This document shows positions 9,252-18,746 of a stretch of 64,000 nucleotides of DNA, piece after piece (position 1 is the stretch's first letter; each line of letters starts with the position of its first letter). The notes under the pieces were generated by a model that was not told the DNA's origin, did not search any database, and saw only the letters and a program-made list of their open reading frames with translations. The DNA lies in assembly GCF_002006355.2 (NCBI RefSeq), contig NZ_CP096980.1, positions 2,604,001-2,668,000 on the forward strand, in the 5' to 3' direction. Source of the DNA: Clostridium felsineum DSM 794 (GTDB lineage Bacteria; Bacillota; Clostridia; Clostridiales; Clostridiaceae). The translations under genes and the position numbers were made by a program.

Positions 9252-9552
9252 CACCATATTATATCATATTTTTACATTCAAAGTAAAATTTACAGTATCA
9301 TTTTTTTATTATTAATCTTTAATTTTCTCACTTTTAAGTGTTTTTTCGTGATTTATCTTACTTATTATAGTTTATAATATACGCTTAAATTTATATATAT
9401 ATGTATTTTGATTTAACCTAACCTTTTACCTAATTTTTTTTAATTGAAACTCGTAAAAAATACTCAATTCAAATTCGTTCCTCCGCGCAATACGACATAT
9501 AATGAATTAATTTACATATATTCAAATTAATGTTGTTTTTATATTTTAAATA

Positions 9553-9590
9553 TGAAAAAGACAAGGCTGCATACACTGTCAACCTTGTCT
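9553..9590 (-). terminator. Terminator of the 10246-9648 gene pair
   Basis: AGACAAGGTTG and CAGCCTTGTCT form an 11-bp stem followed by TTTTT on the minus strand, 58 bases past the stop codon at 9648. Confidence 0.8.
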
Positions 9591-9647
9591 AAATGCATTG
9601 TAAAATTTAAAATATCCTTTTACAAATTATAAAATATTACACTGTAA

Positions 9648-9983
9648 TTATTTTTTAAACATATTCAAAATAATCTTTAGCACCTCTGTTAATATTTTAA
9701 AATCACTTGCCATATTTTCTTTTTTATCTATTATTGAACTAGTTACTTCTACAGCTGCTTCACTTACCATATTAAAATTTTCCGTCATTTCACCCGCATT
9801 TTTTACAACCTTAGGTAATTCTTCTGTAACACTCGAAATATTTTTACTATTTGAATCTAGAAATTTATTTACTTTATACATAAAATTACACATACGCTTT
9901 AACAATATTATTAAAAAAATCAAAGCAACTACTCCTAAGATCCCTAGTAGCACGCAAAAAAGCGTATAAACATTTATATACAT
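9648..9983 (-). CDS. Small membrane protein, DUF948-like
   Basis: A 111-aa protein with one N-terminal membrane helix (about residues 6-28, LFCVLLGILGVVALIFLIILL) followed by a heptad-rich soluble part likely to form a coiled coil (EELPKVVKNAGEMTENFNMV). This matches the small DUF948/general-stress type seen in Firmicutes, but the match is by shape, not by a catalytic motif. It follows the gene at 9995 with an 11-base gap, so both are made from one message and probably act together at the membrane. Confidence 0.55.
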   Translation of the reverse strand: MYINVYTLFCVLLGILGVVALIFLIILLKRMCNFMYKVNKFLDSNSKNISSVTEELPKVVKNAGEMTENFNMVSEAAVEVTSSIIDKKENMASDFKILTEVLKIILNMFKK

Positions 9984-9994
9984 ATACTTCCCCC

Positions 9995-10246
9995 TTAATC
10001 CAATTTTGCTTTATGTGTCAAATACTCTTTTAACTTTTTCTTTGATTGCTGAAAATCTAATTTTTCTCTGACTTTAGAAGTAGATTTCTCTATATATCTT
10101 TCATCCTCTAGTTCACTGTCCTCAGTTTTCTTCTGCTTGTCCAATTTTAATTTTTTCAATAAAGAAACTGAAATAATACCCAATGCCCCAGCTACTACTA
10201 CACATTTTAATTTTTTCCCTTTGTTTTTTTTTAATTTAAGTAACAA
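9995..10246 (-). CDS. Small basic protein with one hydrophobic segment (YtxH-like)
   Basis: An 83-aa lysine-rich protein with a hydrophobic segment at about residues 15-30 (CVVVAGALGIISVSLL) flanked by positive clusters, then a charged tail. The pattern (short helix, charged helical tail, paired with a DUF948-like gene) resembles YtxH-type stress proteins, but sequence alone does not prove it. GGAGGAGGAATTT precedes the start. The function is unknown. Confidence 0.5.
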   Translation of the reverse strand: MLLKLKKNKGKKLKCVVVAGALGIISVSLLKKLKLDKQKKTEDSELEDERYIEKSTSKVREKLDFQQSKKKLKEYLTHKAKLD

Positions 10247-10469
10247 TTAAATTCCTCCTCCTCTACTACCTATTAATTATCTATTATATATCATCTTCAA
10301 TGTAACTTCTACAACAACTTTCTAATAAGTCATACAATTTCCATATTAACATTTAATTTCTTAATATAATAAAAGAACAATTAATACTAATTCTTACACT
10401 CCACTAAAATGTATCATAAGGTAGCAAAACTTCATATTATAATATCATAAATTTGAATCAGGTGATTAA

Positions 10470-11219
10470 ATGACTAATAATACATTAAAATTTAATACTA
10501 TTAATTTAAGAAATAAATTTTATTACAAAAATACTCCTTATGTATCTATAGTGACTGTCACAAATAAATCAAACTATTTTGACAATATAATAGAAAATTA
10601 TAATAGATTAAAATACAACAACAAAGAACTAATAATTATTTTTAATATAGATAACATAAATATTCAACATTATAATAATTATACAAAGAATCTTTTAAAT
10701 GTAAGAGTATTTCATATAGATGAAAAATATACTTTAGGTTATTGTCTAAACTTCGGAATATCAATATCAAGATATAACTATATTGCAAAAATGGATGATG
10801 ATGATTACTATGGAGCTAATTATTTAACTGATGAAATTAATGCTTTTAACTATACAGATGCCAAAATAATCGGAAAATCTAGATATTTCACATATTTTGA
10901 AGATACAAATGAAATAGGAATTAATAAAAATCCCACTCACAGATATGTTATTTCTATTGCTGGTGGAACTCTATTATTTAAAAAAGATTTATTTAAACAT
11001 CATAAATTCAGACACTTAAATGTAGGCGAAGATGTTAGCTTTTTAAGGGATTGTTTTAAATCCGGTATAAAAATTTATTCTGTTGATCCCTTCAATTATG
11101 TATATATAAGACATAGATCCTTAGAGGAACATAATTGGAAAGTGCCCTCCCAACTATTAAAAAGCCAATATTTAAAGCTTTATAAAATCACTGATTATGG
11201 TAGTATAGTTAAAATATAA
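10470..11219 (+). CDS. Family 2-type glycosyltransferase-like protein
   Basis: A 249-aa soluble protein. The N-terminus YVSIVTVTNKSNYFDNIIENY is the GT-A opening beta-strand/helix, and KMDDDDYYGANYL (about 109-121) supplies the DxD-type nucleotide-sugar/metal site. GEDVSFLRDC near 191 resembles the ED acceptor motif. Sequence is unusually rich in Asn, Tyr and Ile. It stands alone between divergent small membrane genes and an ion channel, so donor and acceptor cannot be inferred. GGTGAT lies just upstream of the ATG at 10470. Confidence 0.7.
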   Translation: MTNNTLKFNTINLRNKFYYKNTPYVSIVTVTNKSNYFDNIIENYNRLKYNNKELIIIFNIDNINIQHYNNYTKNLLNVRVFHIDEKYTLGYCLNFGISISRYNYIAKMDDDDYYGANYLTDEINAFNYTDAKIIGKSRYFTYFEDTNEIGINKNPTHRYVISIAGGTLLFKKDLFKHHKFRHLNVGEDVSFLRDCFKSGIKIYSVDPFNYVYIRHRSLEEHNWKVPSQLLKSQYLKLYKITDYGSIVKI

Positions 11220-11357
11220 GGGCTTTGTAATCTAACTTTTTGTAATTCAAACTCCTCACTTTTTATACAAAATATTCAAAAATAAGCCTCTTTTGTAATT
11301 ACACCTTGAATTTATATTTTTTTTGAAGAATAATATAATAAGTAAGGGGGAATTAAA

Positions 11358-12137
11358 TTGCACGCTAGAAAGTATAAAGAAATAATTTATAATGTAAATT
11401 CATTTATCTTATCCTTAACTATATCAGTTATTTTAATAATACAATTATCTTTTAAATTATCTACTGAAGTAGAGCGTATATTTAATATTATAGATAATAT
11501 TGTACTTATAATTTTTACAATAGACTACTTTACACGGCTTTTTCTATCAAGAAATAAAAAGAAATTTTTTAAGGAAAATATACTAGATTTAATTTCAATA
11601 ATACCTTTCAACTCAATATTCCAAGGTTTTAGAATACTTCGAATATCAAGATTTTTAAAATTAACACAACTATTTAAGTTTTTAAAACTATTTAGATTAT
11701 TTTCTTTTTTATTAAAGTCAAAAAAACATTTCACCAAATTTGTTAGGACAAATAATTTCCAGTATGCTCTTTATACAACAGTATTCGTATTGATTCTAGG
11801 AACTATTGGAATACATTTCATAGAAGGTCTTTCTTACAATAATGCTCTCTGGTGGAGTTTTGTTACCATAACAACTGTTGGTTATGGTGATATTTCTCCC
11901 TCAACTACCTTAGGCAGAATACTAGCTAGTATACTTATGCTTGTAGGAATAGGCTTTTTAAGCATGTTAACCGGTACTATCTCAACTTTCTTTCTTAGAA
12001 AAAAGACCAATACAAGCTATGAAAATTCCGTTTTAAATGATATTAAATATAAGTTAGATAACTTCGATGAACTAACTTCTGAAGATATTGACAACATATA
12101 TAAAATATTAAAGGCACTAAAAATGCCAACATTATAA
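11358..12137 (+). CDS. Voltage-gated-type potassium channel subunit
   Basis: A 259-aa six-helix cation channel. Residues 92-113 hold an S4-like segment with a basic residue about every third position (RILRISRFLKLTQLFKFLK). The pore helix WWSFVTITT is followed by the K+ selectivity filter TTVGYGD (172-178), then S6. The short cytosolic tail has no RCK domain. The start is TTG at 11358 behind AAGGGGG; no in-frame ATG precedes the first helix. A bidirectional terminator follows. Confidence 0.88.
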   Translation: MHARKYKEIIYNVNSFILSLTISVILIIQLSFKLSTEVERIFNIIDNIVLIIFTIDYFTRLFLSRNKKKFFKENILDLISIIPFNSIFQGFRILRISRFLKLTQLFKFLKLFRLFSFLLKSKKHFTKFVRTNNFQYALYTTVFVLILGTIGIHFIEGLSYNNALWWSFVTITTVGYGDISPSTTLGRILASILMLVGIGFLSMLTGTISTFFLRKKTNTSYENSVLNDIKYKLDNFDELTSEDIDNIYKILKALKMPTL

Positions 12138-12138
12138 T

Positions 12139-12190
12139 TAATAAGAAGGCATTCTATTAAGTAATAAAAACCATAGAATGCCTCCTTATT
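12139..12190. terminator. Bidirectional terminator between convergent genes
   Basis: AATAAGAAGGCATTCTAT pairs with ATAGAATGCCTCCTTATT, an 18-base stem with one mismatch, 1 base after the channel stop and 42 bases past the ABC-exporter stop on the other strand. T-rich flanks on both sides. Confidence 0.75.
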
Positions 12191-12232
12191 AATTTTCAGT
12201 TTATTCTTTAAGGCAAAATAAAGCCTCTAATT

Positions 12233-13972
12233 TCATGCCTCAAGCCCATCAAACTGCATGTTATAATAGTAATAATAAACTCCTTCTCTTTTAAGAAGTT
12301 CCTCATGATTTCCCTTTTCCTTTATTCCCCTATCTTTTATAACAATTATTTCATCTGCATTTCTTATAGTACTTAACCTATGTGCTATAACAATACTTGT
12401 TCTTCCATGGGAAAGCTTTTCTAACGACTTCTGTATATACCTTTCGCTTTCATTATCAAGCGCAGAAGTTGCTTCATCTAAAATTAGTATTGGCGGATTT
12501 TTCAAAAATACTCTCGCTATAGATATTCTTTGTTTTTGGCCTCCAGAAAGCTTAACTCCTCTTTCACCAACAAAAGTATCATATCCATCCTCAAGACTCA
12601 TTATATAATCATGTATATTAGCTCCTTTTGCTGCTTCAATTATCTCTTCTTCTGTTGCACCATATTTTCCATAGGCTATATTATCCCTTATAGTACCTGA
12701 AAATATATAAACGTCCTGTTGTACCACTCCAATAGCATTTCTAAGCGAATTAAGGGTAACTTCTCTTATATCCTTTCCATCGATTGTTATAGCTCCTTCT
12801 GTAACATCATAAAATCTAGGAAGAAGAGAACATATTGTAGTTTTTCCCCCACCAGAAGGTCCAACAAAAGCTACATTTTTGCCCTTTTCTATTTTAATAT
12901 TGAAATTATGAATTACTTCATGAGTTTCATCATATCTAAAACAAACATTTTTAAACTCTATATTCCCCTTTACGTTTTTCAATTCTTCTGCATTAGGCTT
13001 ATCAATTATATTAGGTTTAGTTTCAATAACTTCAATAAATCTTTTAAACCCAGCATATCCCTTTTGAAATTGCTCCATAAAATTTATAAGTACATCAATA
13101 GGATTGATAAATATATTTATATAAAGTGCATATACTGCTAAATCTGAAATCTTCAGTGTACCTTGTTTTATGAATACAGCTCCAGAAACTATAATTGAAA
13201 GGTAAAGCATTCCTTGAAAAAGAGAATTACCAGCTATAAATTGCCCCATTGCCTTGTATGATTTAACTTTTGATTTTAAATAGTTATTATTACTTGCATC
13301 AAATTTTTTCTGTTCAACAGCTTCATTTGCAAAAGATTTTACAACTCTTATTCCTTCAAGGCTATCCTGAACTGAAGAATTTACACTGGCTATCTTTTTT
13401 CTGTTATCAAAAAATATTTTTTGCATTTTTCTATTTTTATTTACTGAAAAAATAACCATAAACACAGTTACTAGAATAAGTATAAGTGTCATCTTTACAT
13501 TAATCATAAGTAAAATAACAAAAGATCCAAGTATCTTAAGTGCTGAAATAAATATATTTTCTGGTCCATGATGAGCAAGCTCTGATATATCAAACAAATC
13601 AGAAACAAGTTTAGACATCATCTCTCCTGTATTGTTCTCATCGTAATACGAAAAAGGAAGCATTTGAAGATGATAAAATAAATCTTGCCTCATATCAGTT
13701 TCCATTTTAGCTCCCATAACATGTCCCCAGGAAGCTATGAAGTACTGACAAAAATATTTCACTATATACATAACTGTAAGACCTATTCCAATATAAATAA
13801 TCCCTCTTAATACCACTTCTCTATTTTTCATAAAAAAGTTCTTAGAAAGATAACTTAAAATTATTGGAAAAGATAAATCAACTAAAGAAACTATAAGTGC
13901 ACAAAACATATCTGTAAAAAACAGAAATTTATATGGTTTATAATATTTTATAAACTTTTTAAATACTTTCAT
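12233..13972 (-). CDS. ABC exporter, fused membrane and ATPase domains (MsbA/LmrA type)
   Basis: A 579-aa half-transporter that would work as a homodimer. Six membrane helices occupy about residues 15-310. The nucleotide-binding domain has Walker A GPSGGGKTT (371-379), signature LSGGQKQR from 475, Walker B with DEATSALD (499-506), and the switch histidine in IAHRLS. The family exports lipids, drugs or peptides; substrate is not evident. The MATE exporter gene upstream on the same strand is separated by a long hairpin, so they are likely separate transcripts. Confidence 0.9.
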   Translation of the reverse strand: MKVFKKFIKYYKPYKFLFFTDMFCALIVSLVDLSFPIILSYLSKNFFMKNREVVLRGIIYIGIGLTVMYIVKYFCQYFIASWGHVMGAKMETDMRQDLFYHLQMLPFSYYDENNTGEMMSKLVSDLFDISELAHHGPENIFISALKILGSFVILLMINVKMTLILILVTVFMVIFSVNKNRKMQKIFFDNRKKIASVNSSVQDSLEGIRVVKSFANEAVEQKKFDASNNNYLKSKVKSYKAMGQFIAGNSLFQGMLYLSIIVSGAVFIKQGTLKISDLAVYALYINIFINPIDVLINFMEQFQKGYAGFKRFIEVIETKPNIIDKPNAEELKNVKGNIEFKNVCFRYDETHEVIHNFNIKIEKGKNVAFVGPSGGGKTTICSLLPRFYDVTEGAITIDGKDIREVTLNSLRNAIGVVQQDVYIFSGTIRDNIAYGKYGATEEEIIEAAKGANIHDYIMSLEDGYDTFVGERGVKLSGGQKQRISIARVFLKNPPILILDEATSALDNESERYIQKSLEKLSHGRTSIVIAHRLSTIRNADEIIVIKDRGIKEKGNHEELLKREGVYYYYYNMQFDGLEA

Positions 13973-13992
13973 TCATTTCCTCCTTCTCTTAT

Positions 13993-14040
13993 AATCATAA
14001 AACACTGCTTAAAATTTTAAAAAAGCAGTGTTTTATGATT
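13993..14040. terminator. Long perfect hairpin between MATE and ABC genes
   Basis: AATCATAAAACACTGCTT and its exact reverse complement form an 18-bp stem with a 12-base loop. It sits past the MATE stop and just before the ABC start, and is read here as the MATE terminator. The T-run after the stem is poor, so an operator is also possible. Confidence 0.55.
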
Positions 14041-14080
14041 AATTATATTTCAAATATAATCTTTTATTTTAGTATAAATT

Positions 14081-15460
14081 TTAAATTTTAACCGAAGTTT
14101 TTACTCTCTTAATTACAATATGATCCTTCCACTTTCCACTCTTAAATCTTATTATATACAAAATTCCTCTAACAAGCCAATCTGTATACATTCCGAGAAA
14201 AATGCCCAGAAGTCCAATTTTCAAAGTGTTTCCAAGAAAGTTTCCAAATACTATTCTAAAAAGCCACATCCCTATTATTGAAGTCACCATAGTATATTTT
14301 GCATCTCCTGCTCCTTTAAGTCCTGCTGGCAAAGTAAATGCCGAAGACCATATAACCATTGCCAATGCATTAACTATTAATACTTGTGATGATAATTTTA
14401 TAATAGCACTATCACCTGTATAAAGTGCAGGTAAGTATCTTGAAAAAACAATAGACGACAGACCAACTACTGCTAACAAAACAGTTGACAACTTGGTTAT
14501 ATATGAGAGACATTTTTCTGCACCTTTGTCATCAGCTCTCCCCATGTGTTGTCCAACCAAAGCAGTAGCAGCGATAACCAAAGAGTTTCCTGGTATATTC
14601 AAGAAATTGCCTATTGAATTCACTACAGTATTAGAAGCCATAGCCACTGTGCCCATGCCCACTATAAATATTTGCATAATAAGTTTTCCACCATTGAATA
14701 AGAGAGATTCTACACTAGCAGGTATACCAATACCAAATATAGGCTTAAGAAGCATCTTATCAAATTTAAACTTGGTTAACTTTCTAAGTTGAACTATCCT
14801 TGAGCCTCTTACCATTACTATTAATATAATTATTGCACCTATAGTTCTAGCTGTTGCTATACCTAATGCAGCACCTGTAATTCCCATACTTTTTACTATA
14901 ACTTTACCATTAAATTTTATACCCCATATAAACAAAGCTGTAAAAAGCACATTTAGTACATTCATCAATATGGAAATCTTCATAGGAGTCTTAGTATCTC
15001 CTGCACCTCTTAATATTCCATTAGATACTAAATCTACCGTTATAAGAGGATAAGTAAGTAACGTTATTCCAAAATAGCTATTAGCATCCATTATAACTTG
15101 CCCTTCAGCATTTCCAAATAAAAATGCCAAAAGTGGTTTTCTAAATATAGCCATTATAATTGTTATTATAAAAGCTATAATAATAGTAGAATAAAGAGCT
15201 TGTTTAGTAGTTTCATTTGCCTTCCTTATATTATTTTGTCCAATATATTGCGCAACTACTACCGTACCTCCTACTGCTAAAGCAGAAAAAAAAGCAATAA
15301 ATATATTGTTTATTGAATCAATCATACCAATAGCTGAAACGGCTTCTTTTCCTATGTGACCAGCCATCATTGTATTTATCATCCCCATAAGAGTTACAAA
15401 TAACTGCTCAACAAAAATTGGAGCTGCAAGTTTAACTACATCTTTTCTTACTAAAGTCAT
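14081..15460 (-). CDS. MATE-family multidrug/cation efflux pump
   Basis: A 459-aa membrane protein with about 12 predicted helices in two related halves, the MATE (NorM/DinF) architecture. N-terminal AAPIFVEQLFVTLMGMINTMMAG (13-35) and internal GAGDTKTPM and GLKGAGDAKYTM are the duplicated family signatures. Such pumps use Na+ or H+ gradients to expel cationic drugs or metabolites. No regulator gene is adjacent. The start ATG at 15460 follows a weak site (GATGAT). Confidence 0.88.
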   Translation of the reverse strand: MTLVRKDVVKLAAPIFVEQLFVTLMGMINTMMAGHIGKEAVSAIGMIDSINNIFIAFFSALAVGGTVVVAQYIGQNNIRKANETTKQALYSTIIIAFIITIIMAIFRKPLLAFLFGNAEGQVIMDANSYFGITLLTYPLITVDLVSNGILRGAGDTKTPMKISILMNVLNVLFTALFIWGIKFNGKVIVKSMGITGAALGIATARTIGAIIILIVMVRGSRIVQLRKLTKFKFDKMLLKPIFGIGIPASVESLLFNGGKLIMQIFIVGMGTVAMASNTVVNSIGNFLNIPGNSLVIAATALVGQHMGRADDKGAEKCLSYITKLSTVLLAVVGLSSIVFSRYLPALYTGDSAIIKLSSQVLIVNALAMVIWSSAFTLPAGLKGAGDAKYTMVTSIIGMWLFRIVFGNFLGNTLKIGLLGIFLGMYTDWLVRGILYIIRFKSGKWKDHIVIKRVKTSVKI

Positions 15461-15765
15461 ATAAACATCATCCTAACAAAAATACATCTCAGAATATCAT
15501 ACATCAAAATAAGTATTTTGCAATATATGAGTTTTCTAATTTTGTAGTATCTAGTAGAATTTTAGCTTATATGCTTAAACAATCTATGAATCCCTTTAAT
15601 TTACTTAATGAGATTTTTTCTTAAAAATATTCTTACTTAAATACACTTAATCGTAAAATTATATTTTTACATCCACTATTATATTTTTACACTTTTCGCA
15701 AAATAAAAACGTATTTATTGATTTTTTATTAAGTTTAATTCATTTACTTAACGAATTTTTTATGT

Positions 15766-15984
15766 TATAATGTCTATGGGTCTTAATTTATAAATTATAT
15801 AAATCAGAGAATTATTTATATAATGAAAATTATTCTTTAAAAATAAAGCTAAATTCAAATAAACTTTATCAGATTTCTACCGTTAAAAAGAAAACGCATC
15901 AATAAGTGTACATCACAAATTGTATCTATAATTATAGGATGGTAATGCAAGCAAAACCCATCCCTTTTGGGGATGGGTTTTTAT
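15766..15984 (+). promoter_or_regulatory. brnQ leader: promoter, T-box-like element and attenuator hairpin
   Basis: An extended -10 (TGTTATAAT, with TATAAT at 15766-15771) would start a leader of about 320 nt. It contains a perfect terminator, ACCCATCCC-TTTT-GGGGATGGGT plus TTTTT (15956-15984), 110 bases before the brnQ start. Immediately upstream is AGGATGGTAATGCAAG (15936-15951), placed exactly where a T-box (AGGGTGGNACCGCG) would be and matching it in part; AGGATGG could also pair with CCATCC of the terminator. A five-codon ORF M-K-I-I-L-stop lies at 15823-15840 without a clear ribosome site. A canonical Stem I was not found. Confidence 0.6.
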
Positions 15985-16095
15985 TATATAACAAAAATCT
16001 TAATATACATGTAATAATACTATCATTATAAGTTTTAATTTACAGTAATGGTATTATTACATTATATATACTTAATTTCAGGAGGCGTAATAACA

Positions 16096-17430
16096 ATGAA
16101 AGAACTATCTAGAAGGAACACGTTTTTTGTAGGGCTATTACTTTTTTCAATGTTTTTTGGTGCTGGTAATTTAATTTTTCCTCCTTTTTTAGGACAAGTA
16201 TCTGGAAAATATGTATGGATAGCTTTTGGTGGTTTTATTATTTCTGCCGTTGGACTTCCTATTTTAGCAGTAGTAATAGTATCAAAATCCAAGGGACTAT
16301 ATAATCTTGCAAGCCATGTAAGTCCAACCTTCGCAATAATATTTACCATAATAATTTATTTATCTATAGGACCTTTTTTAGGTATTCCAAGAACAGGAAG
16401 TTTGGCTTTTACAATGGGAGTACAGCCATTTTTGCCTAAAAGCATAATTTCTAGTCCAATCCCTCTTTTTATATATACCTTAGTGTATTTTGGAATAGCT
16501 TTTTGGCTTAGCTTAACTCCATCTAAACTAATAAATAGATTAGGAAAAATTTTAACACCTATTCTTTTACTTTTAATTTTTATTGTATTTATAAAAAGCT
16601 TAATAACTCCAATAGGACCTTTTGGAGTTCCCAAAGGAGACTACTCTTCTTTTCCTTTTTTTAAAGGTTTTTCTGAAGGATATTTAACAATGGATGCAAT
16701 TGCAGCTCTTAACTTTGGAATTGTAATAACTTATGCTTTGAAATCTTTAGAAGTTACAGGAGAAAAAGCTATAATCTCTTATTCCATTAAAGCTGGCCTA
16801 ATTGTTGGTGCTTTGCTTATAGTAATTTATGCAATGCTTTCATATGTTGGTGCTTCTAGTAGAATTATTTCCTTAAATGCTCAAAATGGTGGTGAAATCT
16901 TAACAAATGCTGCTTCGCACTTATTCGGTGGATCAGGAATAATAATACTTGGTTTAATTTTTACCCTTGCTTGTCTTAACACAGCAACAGGTTTAATAAC
17001 TTCTTGTAGTGAATATTTTTCAATTATAAGTAAAAACAAGATATCATATAGAACCTGGGCATTTATTTTTGCTTTTTCTAGTATGCTATTTGCAAATGTA
17101 GGACTAACAAACATATTATCTTTCTCTGTCCCTGTGTTAAATGCAATTTATCCTATGGCAATGGTACTTATGCTATGCTTCTTATTGAATAATTTATTTA
17201 ATGGATCAAAATATGTTTATATACTAGTAATGCTGTTCACATCCATTTTTAGTATTTTAGATTCTCTAAATCAAACTCTAATACATTCAAAGTCTATAAC
17301 TAATTTATTTGATATTTTACCACTTTACACAAAGGGGCTTGGATGGATTGTACCTTCTATTTTAGGATTTATAATAGGTTATTTTATATATCTTTTAACC
17401 AGAAACAAAGATGCAATACCTTCTAACTAA
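16096..17430 (+). CDS. brnQ: Branched-chain amino acid:cation symporter
   Basis: A 444-aa carrier of the LIVCS family with 12 membrane segments, importing leucine, isoleucine and valine with Na+ or H+. The start LSRRNTFFVGLLLFSMFFGAGNLIFPP is the family signature (FFGAGNLIFPP). The longer in-frame start at 16048 is rejected: AGGAGGCG at 16080 serves the ATG at 16096, and the extra residues are not family-like. The gene sits alone behind an attenuator-type leader, consistent with control by amino acid supply, and ends in a strong terminator whose right arm begins the tandem array. Confidence 0.92.
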   Translation: MKELSRRNTFFVGLLLFSMFFGAGNLIFPPFLGQVSGKYVWIAFGGFIISAVGLPILAVVIVSKSKGLYNLASHVSPTFAIIFTIIIYLSIGPFLGIPRTGSLAFTMGVQPFLPKSIISSPIPLFIYTLVYFGIAFWLSLTPSKLINRLGKILTPILLLLIFIVFIKSLITPIGPFGVPKGDYSSFPFFKGFSEGYLTMDAIAALNFGIVITYALKSLEVTGEKAIISYSIKAGLIVGALLIVIYAMLSYVGASSRIISLNAQNGGEILTNAASHLFGGSGIIILGLIFTLACLNTATGLITSCSEYFSIISKNKISYRTWAFIFAFSSMLFANVGLTNILSFSVPVLNAIYPMAMVLMLCFLLNNLFNGSKYVYILVMLFTSIFSILDSLNQTLIHSKSITNLFDILPLYTKGLGWIVPSILGFIIGYFIYLLTRNKDAIPSN

Positions 17431-17443
17431 ATACTAGTTTTCA

Positions 17444-17484
17444 ATTCCTGTATAAGAACTCTACCAAGCTCCTTATACAGGAAT
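17444..17484 (+). terminator. brnQ terminator
   Basis: ATTCCTGTATAAG pairs perfectly with CTTATACAGGAAT, followed by ATTTTATT. The right arm (from 17472) is also the first bases of the 113-bp repeat unit. Confidence 0.85.
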
Positions 17485-18169
17485 ATTTTATTCTTATCCT
17501 TATTATATTGCCTTATTATCTCACTTTTATATAATGCTACAATATTACACATTCTAATCTATAAAAGATTCTAAGGTCGAACCTCTTATGCAGGAATATT
17601 TTATTCTTATCCGTATTATACTGCCTTATTATCCTATTTTTATATAATGCTACAATACTACACATTCTAATCTATAAAAGATTCTAAGGTCGAACCTCTT
17701 ATGCAGGAATATTTTATTCTTATCCGCATTATACTACCTTATTATCCTATTTTTATATAATGCTACAATACTACACATTCTAATCTATAAAAGATTCTAA
17801 GGTCGAACCTCTTATGCAGGAATATTTTATTCTTATCCGCATTATACTACCTTATTATCCTATTTTTATATAATGCTACAATACTACACATTCTAATCTA
17901 TAAAAGATTCTAAGGTCGAACCTCTTATGCAGGAATATTTTATTCTTATCTGCATTATACTACCTTATTATCCTATTTTTATATAATGCTACAATACTAC
18001 ACATTCTAATCTATAAAAGATTCTAAGGTCGAACCTCTTATGCAGGAATATTTTATTCTTATCCGCATTATACTACCTTATTATCCTATTTTTATATAAT
18101 GCTACAATACTACACATTCTAATCTATAAAAGATTCTAAGGTCGAACCTCTTATGCAGGAATATTTTAT
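17472..18169. repeat. 113-bp tandem repeat array, six full units plus 20 bases
   Basis: Units begin at 17472, 17585, 17698, 17811, 17924 and 18037, with a partial copy at 18150-18169; the spacing is exactly 113 each time. Unit 1 is diverged (CTTATACAGG, ATATTGCC, AATATTACAC), unit 2 has CCGTATTATACTGCC, and units 3-6 are almost identical (CCGCATTATACTACC; unit 5 has CTGC). Each unit carries ATATAATGC and a tiny AAGGT-CGA-ACCT inverted repeat. No ORF crosses the array, and 113 is not a multiple of three. The array starts inside the brnQ terminator, so it probably grew from that 3' end. Confidence 0.97.
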
Positions 18170-18328
18170 AGATTACAATGTAAGTATTGTATGCATTATA
18201 TATAGTTCATAGTTTTTTTACACGCAGTTCATTGAATAAATTAATAAGGTATGTTAAAAATACTATATATATTAATAGTAGTAATACTAACTAGCTAGTA
18301 TAGTTTTACTTATTAAGGAGGAATTTAC

Positions 18329-18706
18329 TTGAATAAGTACTCAAAATATTTCAAAGATTCATATGGATGGGATAAATTTTCAACATATCTTTCTATTATC
18401 GGCTTACTCCTTATAATAAGTGGCAGATACGCTGCTATCTTCGGATTTATTCTAATCATATTAGCTGTCTTAAGAAGTGTTTCTAAAAATAAGTATAGAA
18501 GATATCGTGAACTTCAGTCTTTTGAAGATTTTTCTTTGATATTACGTCAAAAGTTTTATAAAGTTAAGCAAAATATTTATTCATTTAAAAATTACAAAAC
18601 CTTCAAATGCCCAAATTGCTCTCAAAAACTCAGAGTTCCAAGGCATAAAGGAAAAATAATTGTTACCTGTAATAATTGCAAATCAGAGTTCAAGAAAAAA
18701 TCTTAA
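18329..18706 (+). CDS. Small membrane protein with C-terminal zinc ribbon
   Basis: A 125-aa protein. Two hydrophobic segments (about 18-32 and 36-49) form a membrane hairpin, followed by a basic linker and a treble-clef/zinc-ribbon at the C-terminus (Cys94, Cys97, Cys114, Cys117: CPNC...CNNC). The start is TTG at 18329 with AAGGAGGA 8 bases upstream. This resembles small clostridial membrane zinc-ribbon proteins of unknown function. The tandem array lies upstream, ending 159 bases before this start; a hairpin terminator follows the stop. Confidence 0.72.
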   Translation: MNKYSKYFKDSYGWDKFSTYLSIIGLLLIISGRYAAIFGFILIILAVLRSVSKNKYRRYRELQSFEDFSLILRQKFYKVKQNIYSFKNYKTFKCPNCSQKLRVPRHKGKIIVTCNNCKSEFKKKS

Positions 18707-18744
18707 AAGCTTTGTCTCAAAATTAAATTGAGACAAAGCTTTTA
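18705..18744. terminator. Bidirectional terminator
   Basis: AAAAGCTTTGTCTCAA pairs with TTGAGACAAAGCTTTT, a 16-bp perfect stem immediately after the stop at 18706 and just 3' of the convergent HIT gene. Confidence 0.85.
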
Positions 18745-18746
18745 TT

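Noticed and set aside
16048..16095. Longer brnQ start at 16048
   Set aside because: The extra residues are not part of the family and the strong AGGAGG serves the ATG at 16096.
17472..18169. CRISPR array
   Set aside because: The repeat is a contiguous 113-bp tandem unit with no variable spacers, and no cas genes are present.
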